From Niastella soli (GTDB lineage: Bacteria; Bacteroidota; Bacteroidia; Chitinophagales; Chitinophagaceae): a stretch of 64,000 bases of DNA. Positions within the stretch are counted from its first letter, which is position 1; every line of letters begins with the position of its first letter. The position numbers were made by a program, and so were the translations under genes. Positions 26,310 to 34,716 of the stretch are shown here, piece after piece. Below the pieces are notes generated by a model, which was not told the DNA's origin, searched no databases, and saw only the letters and a program-made list of their open reading frames with translations. The DNA is taken from positions 1 to 64,000 of the forward strand of contig NZ_JAGHKO010000010.1 in assembly GCF_017742245.1 (NCBI RefSeq), read 5' to 3'.

Positions 26310-26386
26310 ATATCGCCCTCTGTACAGTAATTCTCAAGCGCGCGATTGGTTGCAGCTGAAGAAGCCCTCAAAACCAGCTTACAAAA

Positions 26387-26419
26387 AAAGGACTGCCTGG
26401 ATAAGACCGGCAGTCCTTT
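26387..26419. terminator. Intrinsic terminator of the metallophosphoesterase gene
   Basis: The arms AAAGGACTGCC (26387-26397) and GGCAGTCCTTT (26409-26419) have A and T runs outside. It lies 27 bases past the stop at 26446 (minus strand). Confidence 0.82.
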
Positions 26420-26445
26420 CTTTCTATATAAAATCAAAATCGTTT

Positions 26446-27687
26446 CTACGACAACTCTATCACTGTTATCTCGGGAAGAATACCTATCCTTCCGGGATAA
26501 CCGAGAAATCCAAAACCCCGGTTCACATATAATTTCTGGTCACCGGCCTCATACAAACCAGCCCATTGCTTATACATATACTGTACGGGGCTCCATTTAA
26601 AACCAGGCAATTCAAGCCCAAATTGCATCCCATGCGTATGACCGGCTAATGTTAGATCAATATCGTTGTATTGAGTCCGTACTTCCGCATCCCAATGACT
26701 GGGATCGTGGCTCATAAGGATCTTGAAAGGGTATTGCTCTGAACCAGGATACGCTGCTGACATTTTACCATATTTGCTGAAATTGCCTTTGGCGCCCCAG
26801 TTCTCGATACCTAACAAGGCAATTTGATCGCCGCCTTTTTCCAGCACCACATGTTCATTCATAAGCAGGCGCCAGCCCATGTTCTTATGCACCTGTTTCA
26901 ACTGTTCCAGGTTTTCCTTTTTGGCCTCATGACTGTCCCACTTAACATAATCGCCATAATCGTGGTTTCCCAGGGTTGAATATACTCCCATAGGAGCGTT
27001 CAGTTTGCTGAACACGTCCATATAATCCTTCATTTCGGAAGCCCGGTCGTTTACCAGGTCGCCGGTAAACAGGATCATATCGGGCTTTTCTTTCATTATC
27101 TTTTTAATGCCTTTTTCAACGGCTTCCTTATCGGTAAAACTGCCACTGTGAATATCCGAGATGTGCACAATGCGCATGCCTTTGAACGCACCTGGAAGGG
27201 TTTTAAAACTCATCCGAAGTCTGTTTACCTGGTAGCGGTATTTATTGCCGAACCCATACACCAGCGTACCGAAAACGGTTCCACCAACAGCCATTCCTAA
27301 CCAGCTCAGAAAAACAGAACGGGTAATTCCTACCCCATCCTGGGTAACCTCCACTGGCTTTTGCCAAATTTTCCCAATTATCCAGGTTCCACCCCGGCGA
27401 ATATCATCTACCGCAAAAAACAGGGAGGCTAATAATTTAGATAATATCAATCCAAACACGATGGCCCGCGAATAGCTAACCGCCCATCGGGGCCAGTTGT
27501 CATGATTTATATAGGGAAATGTAAATACATACAACATGGCTGAAATAGAGATCACCCAATAACCAATAATGATGGCCAGTCTGGCCTTTGAGGAAGAGGG
27601 CAGCACAACCTGCAACACCTGGAAAACATATATATCCAGTAATGCCATCAATCCCAGCAAAAAGAAGAAAAAACCTGAATTACGCAT
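26446..27687 (-). CDS. Membrane-anchored metallophosphoesterase
   Basis: 413 residues. Three to four hydrophobic helices occupy about residues 1-150 (LGLMALLDIYVFQVLQVVL, IIIGYWVISISAMLYVF, IVFGLILSKLLASLFF). A calcineurin-like phosphoesterase domain follows: HISDIHSG, FTGDLVNDRAS, LGNHDYGDY, SHDPSHW and GHTHGMQ are the metal-ligand blocks I-V and all are present. Family members hydrolyse phosphomonoesters, UDP-diacylglucosamine or nucleotides; the substrate is unknown. The stop is followed by a terminator hairpin. Confidence 0.88.
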   Translation of the reverse strand: MRNSGFFFFLLGLMALLDIYVFQVLQVVLPSSSKARLAIIIGYWVISISAMLYVFTFPYINHDNWPRWAVSYSRAIVFGLILSKLLASLFFAVDDIRRGGTWIIGKIWQKPVEVTQDGVGITRSVFLSWLGMAVGGTVFGTLVYGFGNKYRYQVNRLRMSFKTLPGAFKGMRIVHISDIHSGSFTDKEAVEKGIKKIMKEKPDMILFTGDLVNDRASEMKDYMDVFSKLNAPMGVYSTLGNHDYGDYVKWDSHEAKKENLEQLKQVHKNMGWRLLMNEHVVLEKGGDQIALLGIENWGAKGNFSKYGKMSAAYPGSEQYPFKILMSHDPSHWDAEVRTQYNDIDLTLAGHTHGMQFGLELPGFKWSPVQYMYKQWAGLYEAGDQKLYVNRGFGFLGYPGRIGILPEITVIELS

Positions 27688-27854
27688 GATTGTCGATAAA
27701 TTGTTACGAATGCTTTTTAGTAGAGACCTCAGTAAAGCTGGAAGCTCTTTCTTTAGAATATCCGAAGTAGGATGTAAGACGTATGATGTAATTCCTACCT
27801 CTTACTTCCTACTTCTTACTTCGTTCTCTTAATTACGTAGACGAACCACCTTCA

Positions 27855-28367
27855 TTAAAATTGTAAAAACTCATCGACCTGCATATCAATAGCCCGCAGG
27901 GTCCCGGCATCGTGAAAATCGCCGGTGGTGCCATTTATGAGGTTATGCACCAATGATATAGGTAATTTATTGGGATGTACCACCACCCGCAGGTAATGTA
28001 AAATACTTGTTAAATGCTCCAGCCCCCTCAAATTACCGCCCCGGCCGGTGGCCACACCGGTAAGCAGGGCTTTTTTACCCCACCATGTTTTCTTGTAATC
28101 AGAAATATCGAACATGAGCTTTAACACCCCGGGTATGCTACCATTGTATTCGGGAACAATAAAGATGTATTTATTGGTTGGAACTAAAATTTCGTTCTCA
28201 AGCTGTATGAACTCAGGGGTTTTGTCAATATACTTCCATCCTTCCAGCGAAAGGAAGTGTGGAGTAATGTTCTTTGATTTTAAAACCTGTTGATAATGCC
28301 GGGCTACTTTCTCCGTATTACTTCCCGGTCTGTTGGTTCCGGAAACGATGGTATAAATATCACTCAT
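27855..28367 (-). CDS. NADPH-dependent FMN reductase family protein
   Basis: 170 residues, flavodoxin-like fold. VSGTNRPGSNTEKVARHY is the FMN phosphate-binding loop, FIVPEYNGSIPGVLKLMFD (PEYN motif) contacts the flavin, and KKALLTGVATGRGGN is the third loop. It is likely a quinone or chromate/azo-type reductase using NAD(P)H; the physiological substrate is unknown. It is monocistronic and divergent from the UPF0173 gene. Confidence 0.88.
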   Translation of the reverse strand: MSDIYTIVSGTNRPGSNTEKVARHYQQVLKSKNITPHFLSLEGWKYIDKTPEFIQLENEILVPTNKYIFIVPEYNGSIPGVLKLMFDISDYKKTWWGKKALLTGVATGRGGNLRGLEHLTSILHYLRVVVHPNKLPISLVHNLINGTTGDFHDAGTLRAIDMQVDEFLQF

Positions 28368-28444
28368 TGTATTAATAACGTTGGATAATAGTTCTTAGTT
28401 CTCAATTGTTTGTTCTCATGGCTGGGTTCTGGGTTCATAGTTTG

Positions 28445-28452
28445 TATGTTTG
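28445..28452 (+). promoter_or_regulatory. Bacteroidota -7 box
   Basis: TATGTTTG matches TAnnTTTG 45 bases upstream of the UPF0173 start. The region before it contains low-complexity words GTTCTGGGTTC similar to those near 11630-11660. Confidence 0.5.
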
Positions 28453-28497
28453 CAAACCCCGAAGCCGGACTTAAAACATAAAACAAAAACTTACTAC

Positions 28498-29181
28498 ATG
28501 AATTTTACTTTTTACGGGCACTCCTGCTTTTCCGTTGAGATCAAAGGTACAAAACTGTTATTCGATCCATTTATTACCCCCAACGAATTAGCTAATAAAG
28601 TGGTGAATGCCGATACGGTAGAGGCCGATTATATACTGGTTTCGCATGGCCATGCCGATCATACTGCCGATCTGGTAAGCATAGCCAAACGGACCGGTGC
28701 CAAAGTGGTGTGCAACTACGAAATTTACGAATGGCTGGGCAAACAGGCTGTTACGAATGTTCATCCCATGAATACCGGAGGTAAATGGAATTTTGGCGAT
28801 TTTACCGTGAAAATGGTAGTAGCCCATCATTCCTCCGGTTTACCCGACGGTTCCTATGGTGGCAACCCTGTTGGTTTTATTATAACTTCCGAAGCCGGCA
28901 ATTTCTATTACAGCGGCGATACCGCCCTTACACTGGATATGCAGCTGGTACCTACCTGGGCCGAATTGAACTTTGCTGTGCTGCCCATCGGCTCCAACTT
29001 TACTATGGATGTGGAAGATGCCGTTCGTTGCGCAGGAATGATCAAATGCCAGCAGATAATCGGGGTGCATTACGACACTTTTGGTTATATAAAGATCGAC
29101 CAGGAGGCCGCAAAAAAGGCTTTTGCCAATACCAGCTGTGTGCTGCATTTGCCAAAGATTGGCGAAACCATCGCAATTTAA
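28498..29181 (+). CDS. UPF0173-type metal-dependent hydrolase (MBL fold)
   Basis: 227 residues from ATG at 28498. Metallo-beta-lactamase fold: FTFYGHSCFSVEIKG at the start, the metal-binding HGHADHTAD (HxHxDH), a later AHHSSGLP His, GNFYYSGDTAL with the Asp ligand, and the C-terminal HYDTFG His. This is the UPF0173/UlaG-like hydrolase group found widely in bacteria; the natural substrate is unknown. An upstream in-frame start at 28450 is possible but adds a non-conserved tail. Confidence 0.88.
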   Translation: MNFTFYGHSCFSVEIKGTKLLFDPFITPNELANKVVNADTVEADYILVSHGHADHTADLVSIAKRTGAKVVCNYEIYEWLGKQAVTNVHPMNTGGKWNFGDFTVKMVVAHHSSGLPDGSYGGNPVGFIITSEAGNFYYSGDTALTLDMQLVPTWAELNFAVLPIGSNFTMDVEDAVRCAGMIKCQQIIGVHYDTFGYIKIDQEAAKKAFANTSCVLHLPKIGETIAI

Positions 29182-29568
29182 CGAGGCCAGCGGGGTAATT
29201 TTTCGGGCCTGTTTCCACCGAAAGCTGTGAAAAATAGCGACTTGTAAAATATTAAAACATTAAATGCTGATAATAAGCCTAATGTAATAATTTTGCGTTC
29301 CAATATGGGCATCCTCCATTTTTTGGGGGATGCTTTTTATTGTTGAGTTTAATACAATTTTATTCACTATCGGGCTTGCAGACGGTATTGAATGCGGTAA
29401 ATAAGTATATTGTCACCGAATTTTGCCCTTTATACGGTTTACATACCGGAAAAGACGAATGGACTGTGCTTATCTTTCGTGTTTTTACGAGGTCACAGCC
29501 GAATTAAGTGAAACCAATTTAAAAAATCCAATGACCTGCAGGAGCAGGTAGGAATGTAATTAATCACT
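29182..29568. other. Intergenic region upstream of parA
   Basis: 387 bases. It contains a TAnnTTTG box, a hairpin at 29313-29337 and AT-rich sequence leading to parA. No coding region and no canonical parS (TGTTTCACGTGAAACA) was seen. Confidence 0.6.
29288..29337 (+). ncRNA. Possible short promoter-to-terminator RNA
   Basis: The -7 box TAATTTTG (29288-29295) is followed about 20 bases later by a hairpin, GCATCCTCC (29311-29319) and GGGGGATGC (29328-29336) with one mismatch, then a T-rich tract. The interval would give a transcript of about 40 bases. It could equally be the terminator of the UPF0173 gene, which ends 127 bases before it. Confidence 0.35.
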
Positions 29569-30369
29569 ATGGCCCGAGTAATTGGAGTTGCCAATCAAAA
29601 AGGAGGAGTTGGAAAAACCACTTCTGCCATCAACCTGGCGGCCAGCCTGGCCGTTCTGGAGTTCAAAACATTATTGGTAGATGCCGACCCGCAGGCCAAC
29701 AGCACCAGCGGGGTAGGTTTTGATCTACACAATATACAGACGAGCTTGTACGACTGTATGGTAAACAGTACCCCGGGAAAAGATGTGATCCTGAAGTCAG
29801 AAATTCCCAACCTGGATATCATTCCGTCGCACATTGACCTGGTAGGTGCAGAAATTGAGATGATCAATTATCCCAACCGGGAAGGTGTATTAAAGAACAT
29901 ACTGGAGCCAGTGAAAGACCAGTACGATTTTATCATCATCGACTGCTCTCCTTCACTGGGTTTGATAACTGTGAACGCCTTAACCGCAGCCGATTCTGTA
30001 ATGGTTCCGGTACAGGCAGAATTTTTTGCATTGGAAGGTCTTGGCAAATTATTGAACACAATTAAGATTGTACAAAGCCGTTTAAATCCTGATCTGGCTA
30101 TTGAAGGGATATTAATGACGATGTACGACGGCCGTTTGCGTTTGTGTACCCAGGTGGTAAATGAAGTACGCAAACATTTTGACGAAATGGTGTTTGATAC
30201 AATTATCCACCGCAATGCCCGCATCAGCGAGGCGCCAAGCGTTGGTAAACCGGTGATTTTGTATGATGGTCAAAGTAAAGGGGCTGTCAACTATCTGAAC
30301 CTGGCCAAGGAGATCCTGCAAAAGAACGACATGACGAAGATCAAGCAGGAAGAGCGGATATTAGAATAA
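29569..30369 (+). CDS. parA: Chromosome-partitioning ATPase ParA/Soj
   Basis: 266 residues. Deviant Walker A KGGVGKTTSAINLA at the N-terminus, VDADPQANS (Walker A' Asp), and IIDCSPSLGLITVNAL (Walker B). ParA dimerises on ATP binding, coats the nucleoid and works with ParB bound at parS to move replicated origins. parB starts 67 bases after its stop on the same strand. The gene order parA-parB-DUF5683-dapB is a conserved Bacteroidota block, so this is the chromosomal, not a plasmid, system. Confidence 0.96.
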   Translation: MARVIGVANQKGGVGKTTSAINLAASLAVLEFKTLLVDADPQANSTSGVGFDLHNIQTSLYDCMVNSTPGKDVILKSEIPNLDIIPSHIDLVGAEIEMINYPNREGVLKNILEPVKDQYDFIIIDCSPSLGLITVNALTAADSVMVPVQAEFFALEGLGKLLNTIKIVQSRLNPDLAIEGILMTMYDGRLRLCTQVVNEVRKHFDEMVFDTIIHRNARISEAPSVGKPVILYDGQSKGAVNYLNLAKEILQKNDMTKIKQEERILE

Positions 30370-30435
30370 TGAGGTGGCGTAGGTCTCGCAAGGGCGGGAT
30401 TGACAAGATCCAAAACAAAAAACCATATACAATCA

Positions 30436-31356
30436 ATGACCAACCCCAAACAAAATAAAGACGCGCTGGGTAAGGGAATTCGTTCCCTGTTGCAGAATAT
30501 AGATTCTGATTTGAAAAACGCGGCTGGCAACCTGAAAAAAGATGTTGCTGAAACAGTTGTTGCCATTTCCCGCATTCCAATAGATCAAATTGAGCCTAAC
30601 CCACGCCAGCCCCGTCATGACTTTGACGAACAGGCTTTGCAGGAACTGGCTTCCTCTATAAAATTGCACGACATTGTGCAACCCATCACCGTTTCCCAAA
30701 TGGCCGGTGGCAAATACCGCCTTATTTCGGGTGAACGCCGGTGGCGCGCTTCTAAAATTGCCGGACTGGTTGATGTACCAGCTTACATTCGCCAGGCAAA
30801 CGACCAGGAACTGTTGGAACTGGCCCTGCTCGAAAACCTGCAACGTGAAGACCTGAATGCCGTAGAAATAGCACTGAGCTATAAACGGATGATGGAAGAG
30901 TTGAACCATACGCAGGAACAGGTAGCAGAACGCATGGGCAAGGAAAGAAGTACTGTTGCCAACTACATCAGACTGCTTAAATTACCCCCCGATATTCAGG
31001 TAGCTGTACGCAAAAATGAGATCAGCATGGGTCATGCCCGCGCCCTCATCAATGTAGATACGGTAGATAAGCAATTGTTCATATACAATGAGATCAGAAG
31101 CCGCAGCTTGTCGGTTAGGCAAACAGAGGACCTGGTGAGAAAGATGTATAAGAGCGGTACTGCTGCCGGTGTTAAAGAATCGGTAAAAAGCAACCTCCCT
31201 CCTGCCTACAAGAAAATTGAAGATAATTTAGCAACGCATTTCAGTACCAAGGTCAGATTAAATCATAACAAAAACGGACACGGAGCTATTTCGATCGAAT
31301 ATTATTCTATTCAGGAACTGAATAAAATATTAGATCAGATCGGTGTCTCGGCATAA
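30436..31356 (+). CDS. parB: Chromosome-partitioning protein ParB
   Basis: 306 residues from ATG at 30436; an upstream TTG at 30400 is less likely. LGKGIRSLL is the typical N-terminal start, IEPNPRQPRHDFDEQALQELA begins the CTP-binding/ParB domain, and GERRWRASKIAG carries the conserved GERRxR arginines. TQEQVAERMGKERSTVANYIRLL is the parS-binding helix-turn-helix, and a short C-terminal dimerisation region follows. It acts with ParA in origin segregation. Its end overlaps the frame of the DUF5683 gene by less than 15 bases. Confidence 0.95.
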   Translation: MTNPKQNKDALGKGIRSLLQNIDSDLKNAAGNLKKDVAETVVAISRIPIDQIEPNPRQPRHDFDEQALQELASSIKLHDIVQPITVSQMAGGKYRLISGERRWRASKIAGLVDVPAYIRQANDQELLELALLENLQREDLNAVEIALSYKRMMEELNHTQEQVAERMGKERSTVANYIRLLKLPPDIQVAVRKNEISMGHARALINVDTVDKQLFIYNEIRSRSLSVRQTEDLVRKMYKSGTAAGVKESVKSNLPPAYKKIEDNLATHFSTKVRLNHNKNGHGAISIEYYSIQELNKILDQIGVSA

Positions 31357-31366
31357 GTTCGCCTGC

Positions 31367-32026
31367 ATGAAGCCAATTCTCTTCTTTATTTCAATTATCC
31401 TTTCATTGCCAATGCTGGCATTGTCTCAGCAAAAAGACACCCTTATTGTAAAAGACACCACTGGGAAAGTGGTTGCCAGCTCAAAAGTAAAGAAGAGTGG
31501 CTGGATGTATAAGTACGACTCCACAGGTAAACGCATTTACAGTCCAAAAACGGCCGCCATCATGTCGGCCATTCTTCCCGGCCTTGGCCAAACCTACAAC
31601 CGGAAATACTGGAAAGTTCCCATTGTTTGGACCGCAGTAGGTATTCCTATTTATACTTATTTCGACAATAGGAACTGGTATCACAAAATCCAGTACGCAA
31701 TAACGGTTCTTGAGGCCGGGCAAGAAAATCCGCCACCAGCCAATTACCAGGACATGCTGGAACAGGTAGACCCCAAGCTTCAGTATTTTGTTGTAAACAA
31801 TAAAGAATCTTCACTCACTAATTACCGCAACGAGTACCGTAAGAACATGGATTACTCCATTTTATTCACCCTGCTATTCTGGGGGTTGAATGTAGTGGAT
31901 GCAACGGTAGATGCCCACCTGAAAGGATTTAATGTAAACGACAACCTCACCATGCAGATAAAGCCGGCTATACTATCGCCCCAGAGTATTGGCTTAAGTC
32001 TGGTATTCAAGTTTGCCGACAGATAA
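31367..32026 (+). CDS. DUF5683 membrane protein
   Basis: 219 residues from ATG at 31367, which gives a signal-like hydrophobic N-terminus (ILFFISIILSLPMLALSQ). SPKTAAIMSAILPGLGQTYNRKYWK and VPIVWTAVGIPIYTYFDN are hallmarks of the DUF5683 family, and the end has a second hydrophobic pass (ILFTLLFWGLNVVDATVDAHL) of a small membrane protein. The function is unknown, but its place between parB and dapB is conserved in Bacteroidota. It starts 10 bases after the parB stop, so it is cotranscribed. Confidence 0.85.
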   Translation: MKPILFFISIILSLPMLALSQQKDTLIVKDTTGKVVASSKVKKSGWMYKYDSTGKRIYSPKTAAIMSAILPGLGQTYNRKYWKVPIVWTAVGIPIYTYFDNRNWYHKIQYAITVLEAGQENPPPANYQDMLEQVDPKLQYFVVNNKESSLTNYRNEYRKNMDYSILFTLLFWGLNVVDATVDAHLKGFNVNDNLTMQIKPAILSPQSIGLSLVFKFADR

Positions 32027-32089
32027 TCGTTTAAAAAGCGATACCTTAGCGGCCTTGTAAACCTTTCGCGTTCAATTAATTTCAAAGAG

Positions 32090-32806
32090 ATGAAAATTGC
32101 ATTAATCGGATACGGTAAAATGGGCCATGCCATTGAGGAAATTGCTTTGCAACGTGGCCATGAAATAGTTTTAAAAGTAGGCATCGAAAATATTCAGGAT
32201 AATACCATCGAAAATATAAAGAAGGCCGATGTAGCTATTGAATTTACCGGCCCCGAAGTAGCTTTTGACAATGTGATCAAATGCCTGGATGCAGGTGTTC
32301 CTGTTGTAAGCGGCTCTACCGGCTGGCTGCAACGGTTCAATGAAGCAAAAGAACATTGCACCAAAAAGAACGGCGCTTTGTTATATGCCAGCAACTTCAG
32401 TGTAGGCGTAAACATTTTCTTTGCCATCAATAAAAAGCTGGCTGACCTGGTAGCCCCGCATCCGGAATACAGTGTATCGATCACAGAGCTTCACCATACC
32501 CAAAAGAAAGACGCGCCCAGTGGTACCGCCATTACGCTGGCCGAAGGCATAATGGGCTCATTAAGCCAAAAGAAGAAATGGGTGAATGAACCAACCAATA
32601 ACCCGACAGAACTGGAGATCATCAGCGAACGTATTGATCCGGCTCCCGGTACGCATACCATCACTTACAAATCGGAAATTGACGATATTGAAATAAAACA
32701 TACCGCTCATAACCGTAAGGGGTTTGCTTCCGGCGCTGTATTGGCAGCAGAATTCCTGCAAAACAAAAAAGGCATCTATACCATGAGTGATGTGCTGGGC
32801 TTATAG
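32090..32806 (+). CDS. dapB: 4-hydroxy-tetrahydrodipicolinate reductase
   Basis: 238 residues, the shorter Bacteroidota length. It reduces hydroxy-tetrahydrodipicolinate with NAD(P)H in lysine and diaminopimelate synthesis, needed for peptidoglycan. IGYGKMGHAIE is the dinucleotide-binding loop, GSTGW precedes the catalytic region, and ELHHTQKKDAPSGTA carries the catalytic His-His and Lys. The downstream lepB gene often found in this block is absent; a terminator hairpin follows instead. Confidence 0.95.
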   Translation: MKIALIGYGKMGHAIEEIALQRGHEIVLKVGIENIQDNTIENIKKADVAIEFTGPEVAFDNVIKCLDAGVPVVSGSTGWLQRFNEAKEHCTKKNGALLYASNFSVGVNIFFAINKKLADLVAPHPEYSVSITELHHTQKKDAPSGTAITLAEGIMGSLSQKKKWVNEPTNNPTELEIISERIDPAPGTHTITYKSEIDDIEIKHTAHNRKGFASGAVLAAEFLQNKKGIYTMSDVLGL

Positions 32807-32841
32807 CTTCAACACAGATTCATAAAATACTTTATATACAA

Positions 32842-32869
32842 AAATAACCCCGCCTATACGGGGTTATTT
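32842..32869. terminator. Intrinsic terminator of the par-dapB block
   Basis: The arms AAATAACCCCG (32842-32852) and CGGGGTTATTT (32859-32869) with a 6-base loop are followed by GTTTTT. Confidence 0.85.
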
Positions 32870-33355
32870 GTTTTTACCTGGAATAAATCCACTTTTTTTT
32901 CACAGCATTCTTTAAAACATTGGACTTATTAGGATCAAAAGATCAATAATAACAGACTGAATTCTATTTACTGTTCGGGAATAATTATAACACGCTTCTT
33001 ATCCCGGATTTGACATTCCTCAATTTTTATTGCTATTGTGCTTTTCTGGCGGGTAATTAAGTAAATTATAGAAAGATTTACCAAACTACTTGCTACATGA
33101 ACTGTCTCAAACCGGATCATCCTTGTCATTCATATACCTTTCCCTCTTCCCCACACATTGGATTTGGAAATACCTCAGCTGGCCCCCCTTCAGCCCCCGA
33201 TTGTATCATTCTTCGCAGGTTGCGCTTTCTTTTTCCGGCAGTGGCAGAAGATTTGATACACCTGATCATAAGAGCCTGAGGTAGGGCCCCCTACGTGCGA
33301 GTTCAAGCCATTTAACCCCATAACCACTATCGGCTGAATGTTTAACCTGCCAAAC
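32870..33355. other. Intergenic region upstream of the response regulator gene
   Basis: 486 bases with no convincing gene. A short reading frame of about 64 codons near 33090-33284 has no recognisable features. No clear promoter box was identified. Confidence 0.5.
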
Positions 33356-34009
33356 ATGAAACGAAAAAAAATTCGCATGGCTATTGCTGAAGATCACCAG
33401 ACGGTAATCGATGGCATACTATCGCTTTTACACAAACATGAAAATTTCAAGGCAGTTATCATAACCACCAACCCCCAGGAACTGCTTAGACAGATGGCCA
33501 GTACACCCGTTGACATCCTGTTTGCCGACATTACCATGTTTTACCGCACGGGACATCAACTGACCAATAAGGTAAAAGAACTCTTTCCCGGAGTAAAAAT
33601 GGTTGCCCTGTTCGAACGGGAGCAAAATAACATGATGAATGCCATGATTGAGGAAGGGAGCATAGCCGGGTATGTGCAAAAAAACACTGATAAACATAGC
33701 ATAACCAAAGCATTAGAAAACATGATCGAGAAAGTTTACTTAAACGATAAAACGCTGAACGAAATGCCAAATCCTACAGTACGCCTCAGAAAAGTAGCCC
33801 CCGAAACAACGCACCTTACCGACCGGGAGCTGGAAGTGGTGCGCCTTATTGAACAGGAATACAGCAATAAACAGATTGCCGAAAGGCTGTTCATCAGCGA
33901 ACGAACGGTAGAAACGCATCGCAAAAACATCTTTCGCAAGACCAAAACAAACAGCGTAATAGGGCTTATAAAGTATGCTTATAATCATAAACTGGTCAAT
34001 ATAATATAA
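33356..34009 (+). CDS. NarL/LuxR-type response regulator
   Basis: 217 residues from ATG at 33356 (an earlier ATG at 33338 adds six residues). The receiver domain begins IRMAIAEDHQTVIDG, and the phospho-acceptor Asp is in DILFADITMFYRTG. The C-terminal LuxR helix-turn-helix is LTDRELEVVRLIEQEYSNKQIAERLFISERTVETHRKNIF, clear and complete. It is a DNA-binding transcription regulator; no cognate kinase gene is adjacent, although two HisKA_3 kinases are encoded at 38897 and 49411. Confidence 0.9.
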   Translation: MKRKKIRMAIAEDHQTVIDGILSLLHKHENFKAVIITTNPQELLRQMASTPVDILFADITMFYRTGHQLTNKVKELFPGVKMVALFEREQNNMMNAMIEEGSIAGYVQKNTDKHSITKALENMIEKVYLNDKTLNEMPNPTVRLRKVAPETTHLTDRELEVVRLIEQEYSNKQIAERLFISERTVETHRKNIFRKTKTNSVIGLIKYAYNHKLVNII

Positions 34010-34031
34010 GGCAAAAGACCAGTCCGGGCTG

Positions 34032-34075
34032 AGTCCCCGCCTTGCCCCGCCTAGCGGGGTTTACAGGGACTTTTA
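34032..34075. repeat. CTTGCCCCGC...GCGGGG compound hairpin, copy 2
   Basis: The inner stem CCCCGC (34045-34050) / GCGGGG (34054-34059) with loop CTA lies inside an outer stem AGTCCC (34032-34037) / GGGACT (34066-34071), followed by TTTT. It probably terminates the response-regulator gene. Inner sequence and flanks match copy 1 at 20348-20399. Confidence 0.65.
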
Positions 34076-34182
34076 CACCCATCCATTTAAGATAACGGAG
34101 GATAAATAAATTATTTTATCTTACGCCCTTATAACCCTGGCTTAAACACCAGGCGACTTTACGTGTTTAAATAAGAAAATAC

Positions 34183-34599
34183 ATGCTATCCAAGAAAGCC
34201 CAGTATGCCTTTAAGGCCTTGATGTATATGGCTGATAAAAAAGATAATGAACCCATTCTTATCGCAGAAATATCCAAAAAGAAACGGATCCCCCTTAAGT
34301 TTCTGGAAAACATCTTGCTGGAGTTGAAAAAAGCCGGCGTTCTTGAAAGTAAGAAGGGAAAAGGTGGCGGATATTTCTTTAAAGTATCACCCAAAGACAT
34401 TCCCCTGGCTAAAATTGTTCGGCTAATTGACGGGCCCATAGCCATGTTGCCCTGCGTAAGCCTTTACTTTTATGAACGTTGCAAGAACTGTGATGAAAAG
34501 CAATGCGGGTTGCACGATATGATGGTACTGGTACGGGATGCCAACCTGCGCATCCTGGAAAAGAAAACAGTGGCTGATCTTACTAAAAGAATGGTTTAA
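34183..34599 (+). CDS. Rrf2-family transcription regulator
   Basis: 138 residues. The winged helix-turn-helix starts MLSKKAQYAFKALMYMADK, and the recognition region PLKFLENILLELKKAGVLESKKGKGGGYFF is the standard Rrf2 signature. The Cys residues in LPCVSLYFYERCKNCDEKQCGLH could bind an iron-sulfur cluster as in IscR/RirA-type members. It lies upstream of ahcY with the same orientation and may regulate sulfur or methionine-cycle genes; that link is inference. Confidence 0.9.
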   Translation: MLSKKAQYAFKALMYMADKKDNEPILIAEISKKKRIPLKFLENILLELKKAGVLESKKGKGGGYFFKVSPKDIPLAKIVRLIDGPIAMLPCVSLYFYERCKNCDEKQCGLHDMMVLVRDANLRILEKKTVADLTKRMV

Positions 34600-34682
34600 A
34601 AAAACTTAAATTAATATCCCGGCTCCAACCCACAATTTACCCAGGTAAACGGGTATTTGTATTGAGTTTCATACATAAATTG

Positions 34683-34690
34683 TAGTTTTG
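34683..34690 (+). promoter_or_regulatory. Bacteroidota promoter upstream of ahcY
   Basis: TAGTTTTG (34683-34690) fits TAnnTTTG and is preceded at 18 bases by TTG (34662-34664). It lies 27 bases before the ahcY start. Confidence 0.7.
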
Positions 34691-34716
34691 CGGCCGAAAT
34701 AAACAATCAATCAGAT

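Larger units (their letters stand above)
25265..26445. other. 1.2-kb gene-free region with CCGTA words and a tandem repeat
   Basis: No plausible gene lies on either strand. The stretch from 25588 to 26138 contains nine CCGTA words, often in CCGTAA or CCGTAG, against about 0.5 expected by chance at equal base frequencies. The region ends in a hairpin and an 11-base tandem repeat (26195-26310) and the terminator of the metallophosphoesterase gene. The first 90 bases should hold the promoter of the 24263 gene. It could be a degraded gene, an RNA, or a regulatory island; I cannot tell. Confidence 0.6.

Noticed and set aside
28785-29198. 137-codon open frame in another frame over the UPF0173 gene
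   Set aside because: Shadow of the real gene; its composition (many Arg and Cys) is that of an out-of-frame read.
33090-33284. Short plus-strand reading frame of about 64 codons
   Set aside because: It has no signal, domain or supporting context and looks like a chance open frame upstream of the response regulator.
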